Source: CAWEDP01 sp963807925 (GTDB lineage: Bacteria; Acidobacteriota; Vicinamibacteria; Vicinamibacterales; CAVVIG01). Taken from it: DNA of 64,000 nt. The translations under genes and the position numbers were made by a program. The stretch spans positions 2,604,001 to 2,668,000 of the forward strand of contig CAWEDP010000002.1 in NCBI GenBank assembly GCA_963807925.1, given 5' to 3'. Shown here one piece after another: positions 36,741-46,791 of this stretch (positions within the stretch are counted from its first letter, which is position 1; each line of letters begins with the position of its first letter). The notes under the pieces are model-generated. The model ran no database searches, had not been told where the DNA came from, and saw nothing but the letters and a program-made list of their open reading frames with translations.

Positions 36741-37204
36741 TGCTCGACAGCGCGCATGATCATCGGCTGGATAATCGCGTCGGCGGTTTCAGACGCAGTC
36801 ATTGGTTGTCCTGCGTGAAAGCACTTCAATCCGTCCGACGTCGAATTCAACAGCCATTTGTGTTCTCGGCCAGTGGAGTCGTAGAGACGAAGACAGTCAG
36901 AGCCAGGCGTATATCTGACATCGAGAACGAAATCCCAAGGACATGCACACGGTATGCGTGTTTCGGGTCGTGATGCGTCACTAATATCGTTGAGTTCAAC
37001 GTGAACGCCTGGAAAGACTTCCCGAGACTTCAGGACAGCGTAATCCAAGCTGGTGATCACGTTGCTCCAAAAGGACGGTCCGTCCATTTGAAGGCGTCGG
37101 CGTCTGAGTTCACGCTGTTCGACCGCGCGCTGCTGGTTGATTCTGGCAGCGTCCTGCTTCTCTCGAAGCTCACGCATCCAATTCGGGAGGATTGCGTCAG
37201 ACAT
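36737..37204 (-). CDS. Cargo protein of unknown function in transposon B (155 aa)
   Basis: ATG at 37204 (MSDAILPNWMRELREKQD) is preferred to a GTG two codons earlier. Residues 1-40 are a charged helix, possibly coiled-coil (REKQDAARINQQRAVEQREL). The rest is a mixed alpha/beta domain with CPWDFVLDVRYTPGSDCLRL and DSTGREHKWLLNST. It is the first of two overlapping minus-strand cargo genes. No family recognised. Confidence 0.6.
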   Translation of the reverse strand: MSDAILPNWMRELREKQDAARINQQRAVEQRELRRRRLQMDGPSFWSNVITSLDYAVLKSREVFPGVHVELNDISDASRPETRIPCACPWDFVLDVRYTPGSDCLRLYDSTGREHKWLLNSTSDGLKCFHAGQPMTASETADAIIQPMIMRAVEQ

Positions 37205-37256
37205 GGTCACTCGCTCCGATGTTTTCTCCCTCTTCGCAGTTGAAGGTCGTGACAGA

Positions 37257-38211
37257 TTAGCACGTTTCTGGGAGTTGCTTTCCGGTCAGGGCATCGTAGG
37301 TCAGGCGTTTGCCGAAAACCGACGCGGCGGCTTCGATGAATCGTCTGGCGTCCGAGAGTTTACGCTGATTGAATCGATACGCTTGCTCATCGAGGTAACG
37401 GAAGAGATGAAACGGTTCGACGGACACGTAGGTGCCTTTGAGAGCCCGCTTCAGCAGGCTCCAGAAGTTCTCCAGCCCGTTGGTGTGGACCTCCCCGTTC
37501 ACGTAGGCTTCGGCGTGGTCGATGACGTTGTGGATGAAGCCTTTCTGGCCCATCCGGTCGTAGGACCGAAGCGCATCGGTGTAGAGGGTGGCACCGGGAG
37601 TTACGTGCGCCGCGATAGTCTGCTCCAGTTCGTGCTGTCCGTCTGGTTTCAACGACTTGGAGCCGCACCTTGCTCCCTTCGCCGTGGCGCTCCAGCAGAC
37701 CCATGACGGCCACCTTCCCGATCATCGACTTGGACTGCGAGATGCCGAGCGCTTCCGCTTGGCGCGTGCATGTTCCGGGCCTTGCCGCCGATGAAAGTTT
37801 CGTCGGCCTCAATCTCCCCGCTCCATCTTGTCGAACGATTTCGCGTGGATGGCGAGCCGCAGCCGGTGGAGCATGAACCATGCGGTCTTTTGGCGTCACG
37901 CCGAGGATCCCGGCGAGTTCGTAGCTGCTGATGCCGTTCTTGCAGTTGACGAGCATCCACAGCGCCGGCATCCACTTGTCGAGGCCAATCGGGCTGTCCT
38001 CAAAGAAGCACCCGACCTTGACCGAGAACTGCTTCTGACACCCTCGGCATTTCCAGAGGGAACGGCTTTTCAGGAAGGTAACTTCCCGAGCCTCACACCG
38101 AGGGCACACCACCCCGTCCGGCCAACGAAGGGAGGCCATGAATTGAATCGCGACATCCTTGTCCGCGAAGAATCTGACGGCATCCAGCAAGGTTTCAAAT
38201 TCGGCATCCAT
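37257..38211 (-). pseudogene. IS1595-family transposase B, multiply frameshifted
   Basis: Pieces in three frames rebuild a full ISXO2-like transposase: MDAEFETLLDAVRFFADKD, CPRCEAREVTFLKSRSLWKC with CRGCQKQFSV, LAGILGVTPK then TAWFMLHRLRLAIH, IEADETFIGGKARN, SKSMIGKVAVMGLLERHG and LYTDALRSYDRMGQKGF with EVHTNGLENFWSLLKRALK. At least four +1 shifts (around 37900, 37815, 37760 and 37655) break it. It differs clearly from transposase A. Confidence 0.85.
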
Positions 38212-38218
38212 GCTCAGC

Positions 38219-38247
38219 AGATTACACGGAACGGTCCGGCGAGTCAA
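38219..38247 (-). promoter_or_regulatory. Promoter in the right end of transposon B
   Basis: On the minus strand TTGACT (38247-38242), 17-bp spacer, TAATCT (38224-38219), only 7 bp before the transposase ATG, so the transcript would be nearly leaderless. As in transposon A the -35 box is part of the terminal repeat. Confidence 0.45.
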
Positions 38248-38260
38248 GTCTATAATTGCC

Positions 38261-38273
38261 GCTTCAGCCGGAC
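38261..38273 (+). repeat. Right half of the split palindromic repeat
   Basis: GCTTCAGC (target duplication) followed by CGGAC. See the left half at 34009-34026. Confidence 0.8.
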
Positions 38274-38313
38274 GAATTGAATCACGGACAACCATCGATC
38301 TTGGAGGGACGCC

Positions 38314-38784
38314 ATGAACCGACCGCGTTCAGCTCGGACGTTCACAATCGCACTTGTTTCATGCTTTTTCACAGCACTAGCGGCAGCCCTTGATCACGGC
38401 CCGGCTCCCTGCGGCAATATTGCGACTGACCTGATGGGCGGCTTTTCGACCATTGAGCAACTGGAAGTTCGTCAGGCGCCGCGACTGACGCGGGGCCAAG
38501 TCAGACGCGCCCTTCAGAAACATCGGTCCGCTCACGCAGTTCACTGGCTTGCTGTCCTTGCAGCATGGGGTCAGCTGGTGCGGCGTCCATTGCCACCACA
38601 CGGGAAACGGAGACCGCCGCAGAGCGGCCATGTGGGCCGGTCTGATCGTCGCCGGCGCGGCCGGAAGCGACTTCGCGGGGAACTCTCGCTGCCACCATTG
38701 TTTGGGACAGTTGGTTTACCAGGGACGGCTGGCTCAGTGGAGTGGCGGTTCTCTTTAGAATATTTCAATCGTTCTGATAGTTAG
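38314..38784 (+). CDS. Possible exported protein of unknown function (156 aa)
   Basis: A strong Shine-Dalgarno (GGAGGG, 5 bp before ATG) and a signal peptide (FTIALVSCFFTALAAALDHG) support the start. Residues 30-85 look natural (CGNIATDLMGGFSTIEQLEV). The C-terminal half is unusually rich in Arg/Pro and may be out of frame; another frame from 38549 gives a less biased sequence with ammonium-transporter-unlike Cys/His content. One frameshift near 38560 is likely. Function unknown. Confidence 0.4.
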   Translation: MNRPRSARTFTIALVSCFFTALAAALDHGPAPCGNIATDLMGGFSTIEQLEVRQAPRLTRGQVRRALQKHRSAHAVHWLAVLAAWGQLVRRPLPPHGKRRPPQSGHVGRSDRRRRGRKRLRGELSLPPLFGTVGLPGTAGSVEWRFSLEYFNRSDS

Positions 38785-39260
38785 CGCCGGGGACTTATAG
38801 AGTGCGCTGGTCGTGCTGTGTCGCAACCCGCACCCGTCGCTGTGGCGGGTTCAAATGCAGGGGGCAGCGATAATCGGCACACAATTCAGATCCGGGTTAA
38901 ATCCGGGCACGCACCATCGTCACCCGTCGCCACCGGGCCGACGTAACCTGTTGTTGTTGGACGGCCAGCAATCATCGTCAAGTTGTCGCATTTCGCGCGT
39001 GAATTCCGCAAAAGTGCCCGGTTGACGCGTTGCGTTGTCAGGCAAGAGATGTCAGGCGGCTGAGAGCTACCTAGAAAATAAGCAATGGCGGCGGAACGTG
39101 AAGTCGTCCCGCGACCCTGACCGTTCCTGGCAGCCGTTACTCGATATCGAGTTTCTCCGCATGAAGTCCTCAGTCGGCTCTGGCGCATCGGGGCAGGAAC
39201 TACGGGTTACGCATCAAGCCCTCAACGTCCTGAAGGTGTGTCGAGCAGAGCTTCAGACGA
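38785..39260. other. Gene-poor stretch
   Basis: No convincing gene. A plus-strand frame around 39165-39280 contains GQELRVTHQALNVLKVC, faintly like the start of a PadR-type regulator, and may be a relic. A GCGGGTTCAAATGC string at about 38845 resembles a tRNA T-arm but no tRNA can be folded around it. Confidence 0.4.
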
Positions 39261-39524
39261 CTAGCAGTGAATCTTCTTAGAGGCCACTATGATTGCGACG
39301 GAGAACCAGCCAAGAATGCCGAGTGTATACAGCAAGTCCAAGGCTCGGCTGAAACTGAGGTGTCTGGACGAAATTCGCCAACCCATGAAATTGGCGGCGT
39401 CTGGCTCTGGCGCAGATGGCATCGTTTTCTTTCCGCCATGCACGTCGTCCAGGCTCTTTGGAAGCTCCTTGTTCAACCCGCTGAAAAAGCCCCAAAACCA
39501 GCGCTCGGTCGTGCAAGCCCCCAT
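39261..39524 (-). CDS. Possible small membrane protein (87 aa)
   Basis: The frame ends in a single TM helix (LLYTLGILGWFSVAIIVASKK) with a basic cytosolic end. The N-terminal half is low in information. Several other frames overlap the same stretch, so the call rests only on the TM segment and the lack of stops. It could be a relic. Confidence 0.3.
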   Translation of the reverse strand: MGACTTERWFWGFFSGLNKELPKSLDDVHGGKKTMPSAPEPDAANFMGWRISSRHLSFSRALDLLYTLGILGWFSVAIIVASKKIHC

Positions 39525-40064
39525 TCAGTGTGTTCAATGTAGGCGCCACGCCTGACTAGCGTCTTCATCAAGGCCCGCACGCGCAGATCGAGGACGAGAA
39601 GGCAGAGGCTCAAGCAAGTTCAAACTATCGACGCCGCTAGCAGCGATCGGCATGGGCGTCCTTGGCAAAAGCGCCACCGACTAGGAAGCCGGCCCCGGCA
39701 AGGTACAAGCCGGCGATTGTGAACCGGATTGTCTCCAACGCAGTGTGATGGGCTGACAACGCCGCGTATCAGTGCGGCGGTTCTCCGCCTGGTCGGTTTC
39801 CGTCCGCGCCATGGTTGGCGTGAGTATGTGCAAAGCGCGGTTTCCGCGCAAGGTAGTGGCAAACCGTGTGTTGGAAAGCTCGCGCCCGCGCGTTAAAGCC
39901 CCGTGCGGGCAGACTGAAGGTTTGCCCGTCCCCACTTCTGCGGACCCAGAGTTTGAGGAGAACGGCCGGCGGTATATCGGTCACCCGATGGGTGACCGGG
40001 AAACTATAAGTCCCTTCGCCACCTCGAGTAGGTGTAAACGATCCTGCAGGACTTCTGTCAACGA
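39525..40064. other. Gene-poor stretch with a strong hairpin
   Basis: No gene is supported. A perfect 9-bp hairpin CGGTCACCC-GAT-GGGTGACCG lies at 39978-39998, just past the 3' end of the IS1-like relic. It could be a terminator or part of a lost element end. Confidence 0.4.
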
Positions 40065-40735
40065 TCAACCCGGCCGTTCACACCACTGGCCGAGCGATCC
40101 GTTTTTCCTCTCGACGTGCGATGTGTTCGCGCGGTCGAGATCGGGCATTCCCGTCACAGCATCCTTCGCGACAGACACGAACCGAGCGGGGCTGTACCAC
40201 TCGCGACCTTCCTCGACATGATGGGAGAAGAGTTTCACTATTTGTGTATGGTTCGCGCGCTCGAAGAGTCCGCCACCGATGGCCGTTTCATACGGCGAGA
40301 ACGCATCAGTGCTCACGTCGAAGAGTTGATCGGCAGCCGTCGCGTTCCGAATCTTGTCGATGAACTCGCGGGTATCCGCAAGGTTCCGTTTCCCAAGGTG
40401 CCACGCGATCACCATCTTGGTTTTCTCGTCGAGCGCGATGAACGTGTACGCGTCGCCGCGTTTTGCTGCGTCGTCTCGGTCATGATCAACGAAGCGCTGA
40501 TGACAACCAACGTACCCCAAGCCTCGTCTAGCCCCAGGTGCTCAACGCGCAGATCGTGAATGCGCGACGAGAGCAGCGCTGCGCAGCGCTCTCCTGCAAC
40601 AACGAGCAGCGACATGATCGTGTTTCGATCAATGCTGACGATCCGCTCAGTGCTGCGGATCGAGTTGCCCTCCAAGAGCAGTTGCAGCGCGAGTAGCGCC
40701 TTGCCTTCGTCCACCGTGGCGGAAGGGCGCAGTGT
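40065..40735 (-). pseudogene. IS1-like transposase relic, frameshifted and 3'-truncated
   Basis: The 5' part has DEGKALLALQLLLEGNSIRS and TERIVSIDRNTIMSLLVVAG, a helix-turn-helix typical of IS1-family InsA-like regions. After a frame change near 40510 the catalytic part follows: YTFIALDEKTKMVIAWHLGK, QLFDVSTDAFSPYETAIGG and SHVERKNGSLGQWCER. The usual C-terminal end after this motif is missing. No terminal repeats are recognisable. It abuts the methyltransferase stop. Confidence 0.75.
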
Positions 40736-41971
40736 TCAGCGTTGATCGAGCGCCGGCTTTCGAAAAATCAAAATCTTCTCGTCCGTCATGACGCTATATA
40801 GCCCGTAGACGATTTTGCGAAGCGTCCGCTCATGATCCAATCCAGACGCAGACGCCCATTGAACCATCGTGTCGGTAGTTGTGTATTCCTTTCCATCGAT
40901 CGTTGCGTCACCAACGACAAACGCGGCTCCAGCCCCAGGTTTCAGTGCGCGGCGCACTTCGCTGAACACTGCCTGCATATCTTCGTTGTACAGTTGTAGT
41001 TTTTGCTTCGCGCCTCTGCCGCGAACACCAGTCATCGTGTTCCGCAGGCTCGCCACATCCACGGACAACGCTTCGAGTGCGTGCGTATCATTTTTGACAT
41101 AGTCAAGGGCAATCGAATACGGCGGCGACGTGACGACAGCATCGACAGACGAGTCTCCTAGTGACACCGTGCGGAGATCGCGAGCATCGCCGAGAACGGC
41201 GCGTGTCGCTCCCGGCGCGATGGACAGCTCCGCCAAGGCGCGGGCATGATCCTCTACCGACTCCAACATGTGTTGAAGATTGCGCCGAAGCGATGACTCA
41301 GCGTCGCGCTGTCGACGTGACACGTCGCTGAATGTCACCATGCGGGCAATGTCCAAAAACTCTCGGACTGCGACTGGCTCACGCTTCGTGTTTAGCGTTG
41401 CAGGGCCGAGTATCGGCCGCATCAATAGCCTCTTTACCTTTTCTCGGATCTCGTCGATCGACTCAACGGCCGTCGTCTTGACTCGCGTCAGCAACACGCA
41501 AAGCGGTGAGATGTCGATGCCCACAACATCCGCACCGAGGAGTGAAGCCTCAAGAGCTGTCGTGCCACTCCCAACGAACGGATCCAGCACCAGCGAGCCT
41601 TGGCGGACGCCTAGGATGTTGAGAAGTGCCCTGACCATTTGGGGGTGGAATTTCCCGCGATACGGATAAATCCAGTGGGTGAGGTATTGATTCACCGATC
41701 GTGTGCGGTTGAACCGACCGCCTTGGTAGCGGGGTCTGATCAGCTCAGCATAAACAGTCTTTGCTCCGTCAACGTGATCCCAATAGGCTGATCTCTCACG
41801 AATCGCGGGTGAGGTGCCGTTAACGTGCGCGCGCACAGCCCACGGATTGTCTTTATCCCGATGGAAACCAGAACAGCCAAACGCCTCTAGTTCGACCCGC
41901 GCAAGCTGTTCTTCATAGAGGAACTGGACGTTTCTTTGTAACGCCAATTCGCTTAATGCTGATACGCTCAC
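40736..41971 (-). CDS. SAM-dependent DNA methyltransferase (N4-C/N6-A type, 411 aa)
   Basis: The SAM-binding motif I is LVLDPFVGSGTTALEAS (about residues 126-142), followed by VGIDISPLCVLL. The catalytic motif IV is VVTSPPYSIALDYV (about residues 285-298), a (S/T)PPY amino-methyltransferase site. Motif I preceding motif IV gives the alpha/gamma-like order. Before it, WIYPYRGKFHPQMV is a conserved lead-in in this subgroup. GTG at 41971 overlaps the upstream zinc-ribbon gene (GTGA). No restriction nuclease is adjacent, so it may be a solitary methylase or part of a defence locus cut by the IS1-like relic downstream. Confidence 0.88.
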   Translation of the reverse strand: MSVSALSELALQRNVQFLYEEQLARVELEAFGCSGFHRDKDNPWAVRAHVNGTSPAIRERSAYWDHVDGAKTVYAELIRPRYQGGRFNRTRSVNQYLTHWIYPYRGKFHPQMVRALLNILGVRQGSLVLDPFVGSGTTALEASLLGADVVGIDISPLCVLLTRVKTTAVESIDEIREKVKRLLMRPILGPATLNTKREPVAVREFLDIARMVTFSDVSRRQRDAESSLRRNLQHMLESVEDHARALAELSIAPGATRAVLGDARDLRTVSLGDSSVDAVVTSPPYSIALDYVKNDTHALEALSVDVASLRNTMTGVRGRGAKQKLQLYNEDMQAVFSEVRRALKPGAGAAFVVGDATIDGKEYTTTDTMVQWASASGLDHERTLRKIVYGLYSVMTDEKILIFRKPALDQR

Positions 41972-42168
41972 GACTGCGACTCCTTGCCGGGATCACTCAA
42001 CCGGCGGTCCATCTCTTCAGCGAGCGCAAGCTCGTCCGGGATCACTCGTCGGGCGCACTCGGTGCAGATCGGCGAGCCATCAGCCGCCATGAACCGATGC
42101 CCAAAATTTCCGAACGGCACAATTGGGCCGCCACACATCGCACACGTATCAACAGCGTCGTGGGTCAT
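41968..42168 (-). CDS. Small zinc-ribbon protein coupled to the methyltransferase (66 aa)
   Basis: Two CxxC knuckles, CAMCGGPIVPFG and ICTECARRV, are spaced about 22 residues apart, as in a TraR/DksA-like or rubredoxin-like zinc ribbon. The C-terminus is a short acidic helix. Its stop overlaps the methyltransferase start by 4 bp. It likely acts with the methylase, perhaps in DNA recognition, though that is inferred. Confidence 0.7.
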   Translation of the reverse strand: MTHDAVDTCAMCGGPIVPFGNFGHRFMAADGSPICTECARRVIPDELALAEEMDRRLSDPGKESQS

Positions 42169-42200
42169 GAGCTACACATTTTATTAGCTGCGCCGCTTCG

Positions 42201-42256
42201 GTGTACAGCCACAAGTTGTGGTACACTAACGACTTGTACCAACTTCATGTTGTGGT
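42201..42256. promoter_or_regulatory. Operator-like palindrome and direct repeats between divergent genes
   Basis: CCACAAGTTGTGG (42209-42221) is a perfect palindrome enclosed by GTGTA and TACAC. GTTGTGGT recurs at 42215 and 42249, 34 bp apart. The site lies between the zinc-ribbon/methyltransferase operon and the 42282 gene. Confidence 0.5.
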
Positions 42257-42281
42257 CTGACACGTCTGGAGTAGCCTTACG

Positions 42282-42548
42282 ATGCGAAAGATCGTCGAAC
42301 TGGACAGGCAGGAACTCGAAGAACTCGATCAGCAGGATCCAGAGACGAAGAGCAGCGGAGGGTTCCAGGCGTTGCTCGTTCGACTACAGCAAAAGGTCAG
42401 ACGTGGAACGGGAGAACTGATCCTAGATGAGCAGGATCTTGAAGAAATCCCACGGTACGCGTTCGATTACAGGAACGGCGGATGGGAAAACCGCCTCATT
42501 GGGATTTTCGGACGAACGCTCGGTCCAACATTAGGCCGAGAGACCTAA
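42282..42548 (+). CDS. Small protein of unknown function, divergent from the methyltransferase (88 aa)
   Basis: It starts MRKIVELDRQELEELDQQDP and ends RNGGWENRLIGIFGRTLGPT. The first part is an acidic helix. The C-terminal GGWENRL...IFGRTLG is a distinct, probably conserved motif. No HTH is evident. The divergent arrangement over a palindromic site resembles controller or accessory genes of modification loci. Confidence 0.6.
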   Translation: MRKIVELDRQELEELDQQDPETKSSGGFQALLVRLQQKVRRGTGELILDEQDLEEIPRYAFDYRNGGWENRLIGIFGRTLGPTLGRET

Positions 42549-42565
42549 GCGACCGAACGAGCGCT

Positions 42566-42689
42566 CTACGCACGTCGGAGATCGTCAACTAATGCCTGCG
42601 CTGCCCTGATCAATTCGAGGCAACGCGGTGTGCGGCTCTCTGGCAACGGCGTCGTCGTCGTGAGCAGCGTCTCGATATTCTTTGAGCAT
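42566..42689 (-). pseudogene. Very small frameshifted ORF downstream of katG
   Basis: ATG at 42689 reads MLKEYRDAAHDDDAVA; after a +1 shift the frame continues SRTPRCLELIRAAQALVDDL to a stop at 42566. The total is about 41 residues. Low confidence; it may be a relic. Confidence 0.25.
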
Positions 42690-42778
42690 GTTCTTGAGCC
42701 CACTGCCGGACGCTGACGCGCGAGCCCGCGAGCTTCGGCGGGCCTCGCCCCCCGCCGAAGCAGCGCAACGCGCCGGGA

Positions 42779-44960
<2,182 letters not shown>

Positions 44961-45000
44961 GTTGATGTTGACCTCTCGTTGATTGGAAGCAGCCCGGGTG

Positions 45001-45537
45001 TCAGTCGCTCCGGGGGATTCTCTTCACGGTCCGTTGACGGGATCGCCGGACGCGCTGTCGGTCCGATCCGCCGCTGGTTTCGGCGCCGGCGGGGCTGCGG
45101 GTCGGGGCGGGACGCGCCCGGGACTGAGCCAGACAATCGGGACAGCGCCCCCAGTAGGCGACCTCGGCCTCGTCGATCTCGTAGCCCCTGTCGTCGGCCG
45201 CCGTCAGACAAGGGGCGGAGCCGACCGCGCAGTCGACGTCCACCAGACGCCCGCAGACTCGACAGATCAGATGGTGGTGGTTGTCGCCGACCCGATCCTC
45301 GAAGCGGGCCGGCGATCCGGCGGGCTGAATGCGCCGGACAAGGCCCTCGGCCACCAGGACGCCGAGGGCGTCGTACACCGACTGGAGCGAGATGGCGCCA
45401 ATCTCGGCCCTCACCGCATCGGCCACGCCGTCCGCCGTGATGTGCGGCTGACCCGACACCGCCTCCATTACAGCCAGTCGCTGGGCGGTTACCTGGATGC
45501 CGCGTTGGCGGAGGAGGTCGGCCGGGTCGGTGTCCAC
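45001..45537 (-). CDS. Fur-family (PerR-like) transcriptional regulator (178 aa)
   Basis: The N-terminal winged helix is LLRQRGIQVTAQRLAVMEAV with ISLQSVYDALGVLVAEGLVR. The metal/dimer region is FEDRVGDNHHHLICRVCGRL with VDVDC and a second pair CPDC. The C-terminal 40 residues (ARPAPTRSPAGAETSGG...) are an atypical basic tail. GTG at 45537 is the start. Position upstream of katG on the same strand indicates control of peroxide defence, as for FurA/PerR-KatG pairs. Confidence 0.9.
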   Translation of the reverse strand: MDTDPADLLRQRGIQVTAQRLAVMEAVSGQPHITADGVADAVRAEIGAISLQSVYDALGVLVAEGLVRRIQPAGSPARFEDRVGDNHHHLICRVCGRLVDVDCAVGSAPCLTAADDRGYEIDEAEVAYWGRCPDCLAQSRARPAPTRSPAGAETSGGSDRQRVRRSRQRTVKRIPRSD

Positions 45538-45676
45538 ACGTCAGTGTAGATCAATTCTTTGACTGACTCCAAGTTTGGATCCTCAATGGACGGGCACCCG
45601 GGCGGCGCGCGCGATGAACTGGCGGATTCCGCCGCCGGGCATTCCGCGGCAGGGCCCGCCGGGCGCACCATCGAGT

Positions 45677-45700
45677 CGCGCGGCCTTCGGAGGCCGCGCG
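45677..45700 (-). terminator. Perfect 10-bp GC hairpin downstream of the membrane operon
   Basis: CGCGCGGCCT-TCGG-AGGCCGCGCG folds into a very stable stem. There is no U-tract. It lies past the small ORF ending at 45708 and before the Fur gene. Confidence 0.5.
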
Positions 45701-45707
45701 GCGCCCG

Positions 45708-45791
45708 TCAGCCGGTGCGATCGAGCAGGTACCCCACGGCGCCGGTAATCACCAGGACCGCAACGACGACCGCGCAGACCATCAACGCCAC
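45708..45791 (-). CDS. Possible one-TM micro-protein (27 aa)
   Basis: GTG at 45791 gives VALMVCAVVVAVLVITGAVG and a short charged tail LLDRTG, a single TM helix. It starts 14 bp after the stop of the multi-TM gene, in the size range of small accessory subunits of membrane complexes. Weak evidence. Confidence 0.3.
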   Translation of the reverse strand: MALMVCAVVVAVLVITGAVGYLLDRTG

Positions 45792-45804
45792 TGTCGCCCG
45801 GCGG

Positions 45805-46791
45805 TCAGAAGGCGTGGCCGATGAAGGGAAGCATCCGGCCGCAGTACAGCACGGCGAGCCACGCAAAGAGGGACGAAACGGCCATCGCCTTGTCGGCCAG
45901 GCTGGACTCCCACCCGTCGCTGCCATCGGAGCCGACGTAGCCGGCAGGGACCCACGCCCTTTTGAACACGGTCAGATAGAGAAAGTTCGCGCCGGCGATC
46001 ATCAGGAAGACGACCTTCCAGTAGAACGGCGCGCTGTCGATGTACTGCCTCGGCTGCCCGACGAAGAACAGCATCCCGGTGATGAGATTGGTGCCGAAGC
46101 CCAGCATGCCCCACGGCAGCAACCGATGCACGTCCGCAAACGGAATCTGCCTCATCACGCCCAGTATCCGCAGGTTCACGGCCAGCAGGACGCCGAACGA
46201 CAGGGAGAGACCGACGAAGTGCACCGTCTCGGCGGCCGGCCAGCCCCACGTGCTGTTCACCATGAACGTGCTGATCCGCGCCGCCACGAATTGTTCCGGA
46301 TCCTGGACGGGGGCGGCGGCGCCCGCCGAGACGTCGGCCCGGATCTCCGGATGGCGAATGTCGCCTCCAAGAGTCGCCGCGCGAGCCATGAGCAGGAGCG
46401 CCACCATCGACAGCAGCGTCACGGCAGGCACGAGCCCCCGGGCCGCGCGGCCGCGGCGCCTGGACTGCCACAAGGCGACCCACGCGACGAAGCCGGCGAA
46501 CTCCGTCACGGTGAACGCACCGAGCGCCGCGTCCTGGTGGACCCTGACGGCGTTGTCGGAGATCTCCGGCCGGTCCCGCAGCTTCTGATGGGCGGCGACG
46601 CCGCTCATGTAGACGGGAAGCGTCAGGACCGCAATCGCGAAGAGCACCTCCAGCCCCGCGTGTTTCAAGGGCTCGTCGCGCCGGACGAAGGCCAGCATCA
46701 GGAGGCCCAGCGCGACGACCGCGCCGACGGTGGGCACGTGGTTCAGCAGCAGGTGCAGATGGGCGAGATTGACGGTTGTGATCGAAGGCAT
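45805..46791 (-). CDS. Multi-TM protein, possible b-type cytochrome (328 aa)
   Basis: The N-terminal half starts TVNLAHLHLLLNHVPTVGAV and has about four TM helices with histidines at helix ends (HLHLLLNH, GVAAHQKL), a DUF2231-like layout that could bind haem. The C-terminal half (AETVHFVGLSLSFGVLLAVN, LGFGTNLITGMLFFVGQP) repeats the domain found alone in the upstream gene. The start overlaps the upstream stop by 1 bp. Likely a membrane redox component; substrate unknown. Confidence 0.75.
   Translation of the reverse strand: MPSITTVNLAHLHLLLNHVPTVGAVVALGLLMLAFVRRDEPLKHAGLEVLFAIAVLTLPVYMSGVAAHQKLRDRPEISDNAVRVHQDAALGAFTVTEFAGFVAWVALWQSRRRGRAARGLVPAVTLLSMVALLLMARAATLGGDIRHPEIRADVSAGAAAPVQDPEQFVAARISTFMVNSTWGWPAAETVHFVGLSLSFGVLLAVNLRILGVMRQIPFADVHRLLPWGMLGFGTNLITGMLFFVGQPRQYIDSAPFYWKVVFLMIAGANFLYLTVFKRAWVPAGYVGSDGSDGWESSLADKAMAVSSLFAWLAVLYCGRMLPFIGHAF

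Larger units (their letters stand above)
34027..38260 (-). mobile_element. IS1595-family transposon B with several cargo genes, 4234 bp, containing a nested IS5 element
   Basis: Inverted ends GGTAATTATATAGTTGACTC (34027-34046) and, on the reverse strand from 38260, GGCAATTATAGACTTGACTC (17 of 20 identical). The 8-bp direct repeat GCTTCAGC flanks it (34019-34026, 38261-38268) and lies in the centre of a genomic palindrome. Without IS5 it is about 2.95 kb. It carries a HEPN-like gene, a second plus-strand gene, two coupled minus-strand genes and a broken transposase. Confidence 0.88.

Noticed and set aside
38840..38900. A tRNA gene around GCGGGTTCAAATGC
   Set aside because: No acceptor, D or anticodon stems can be paired around the T-arm-like string.
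39769..40068. Minus-strand 99-aa frame with FPVTHRVTDIPPA
   Set aside because: It covers the 39978-39998 hairpin, has no start signal and no recognisable domain.
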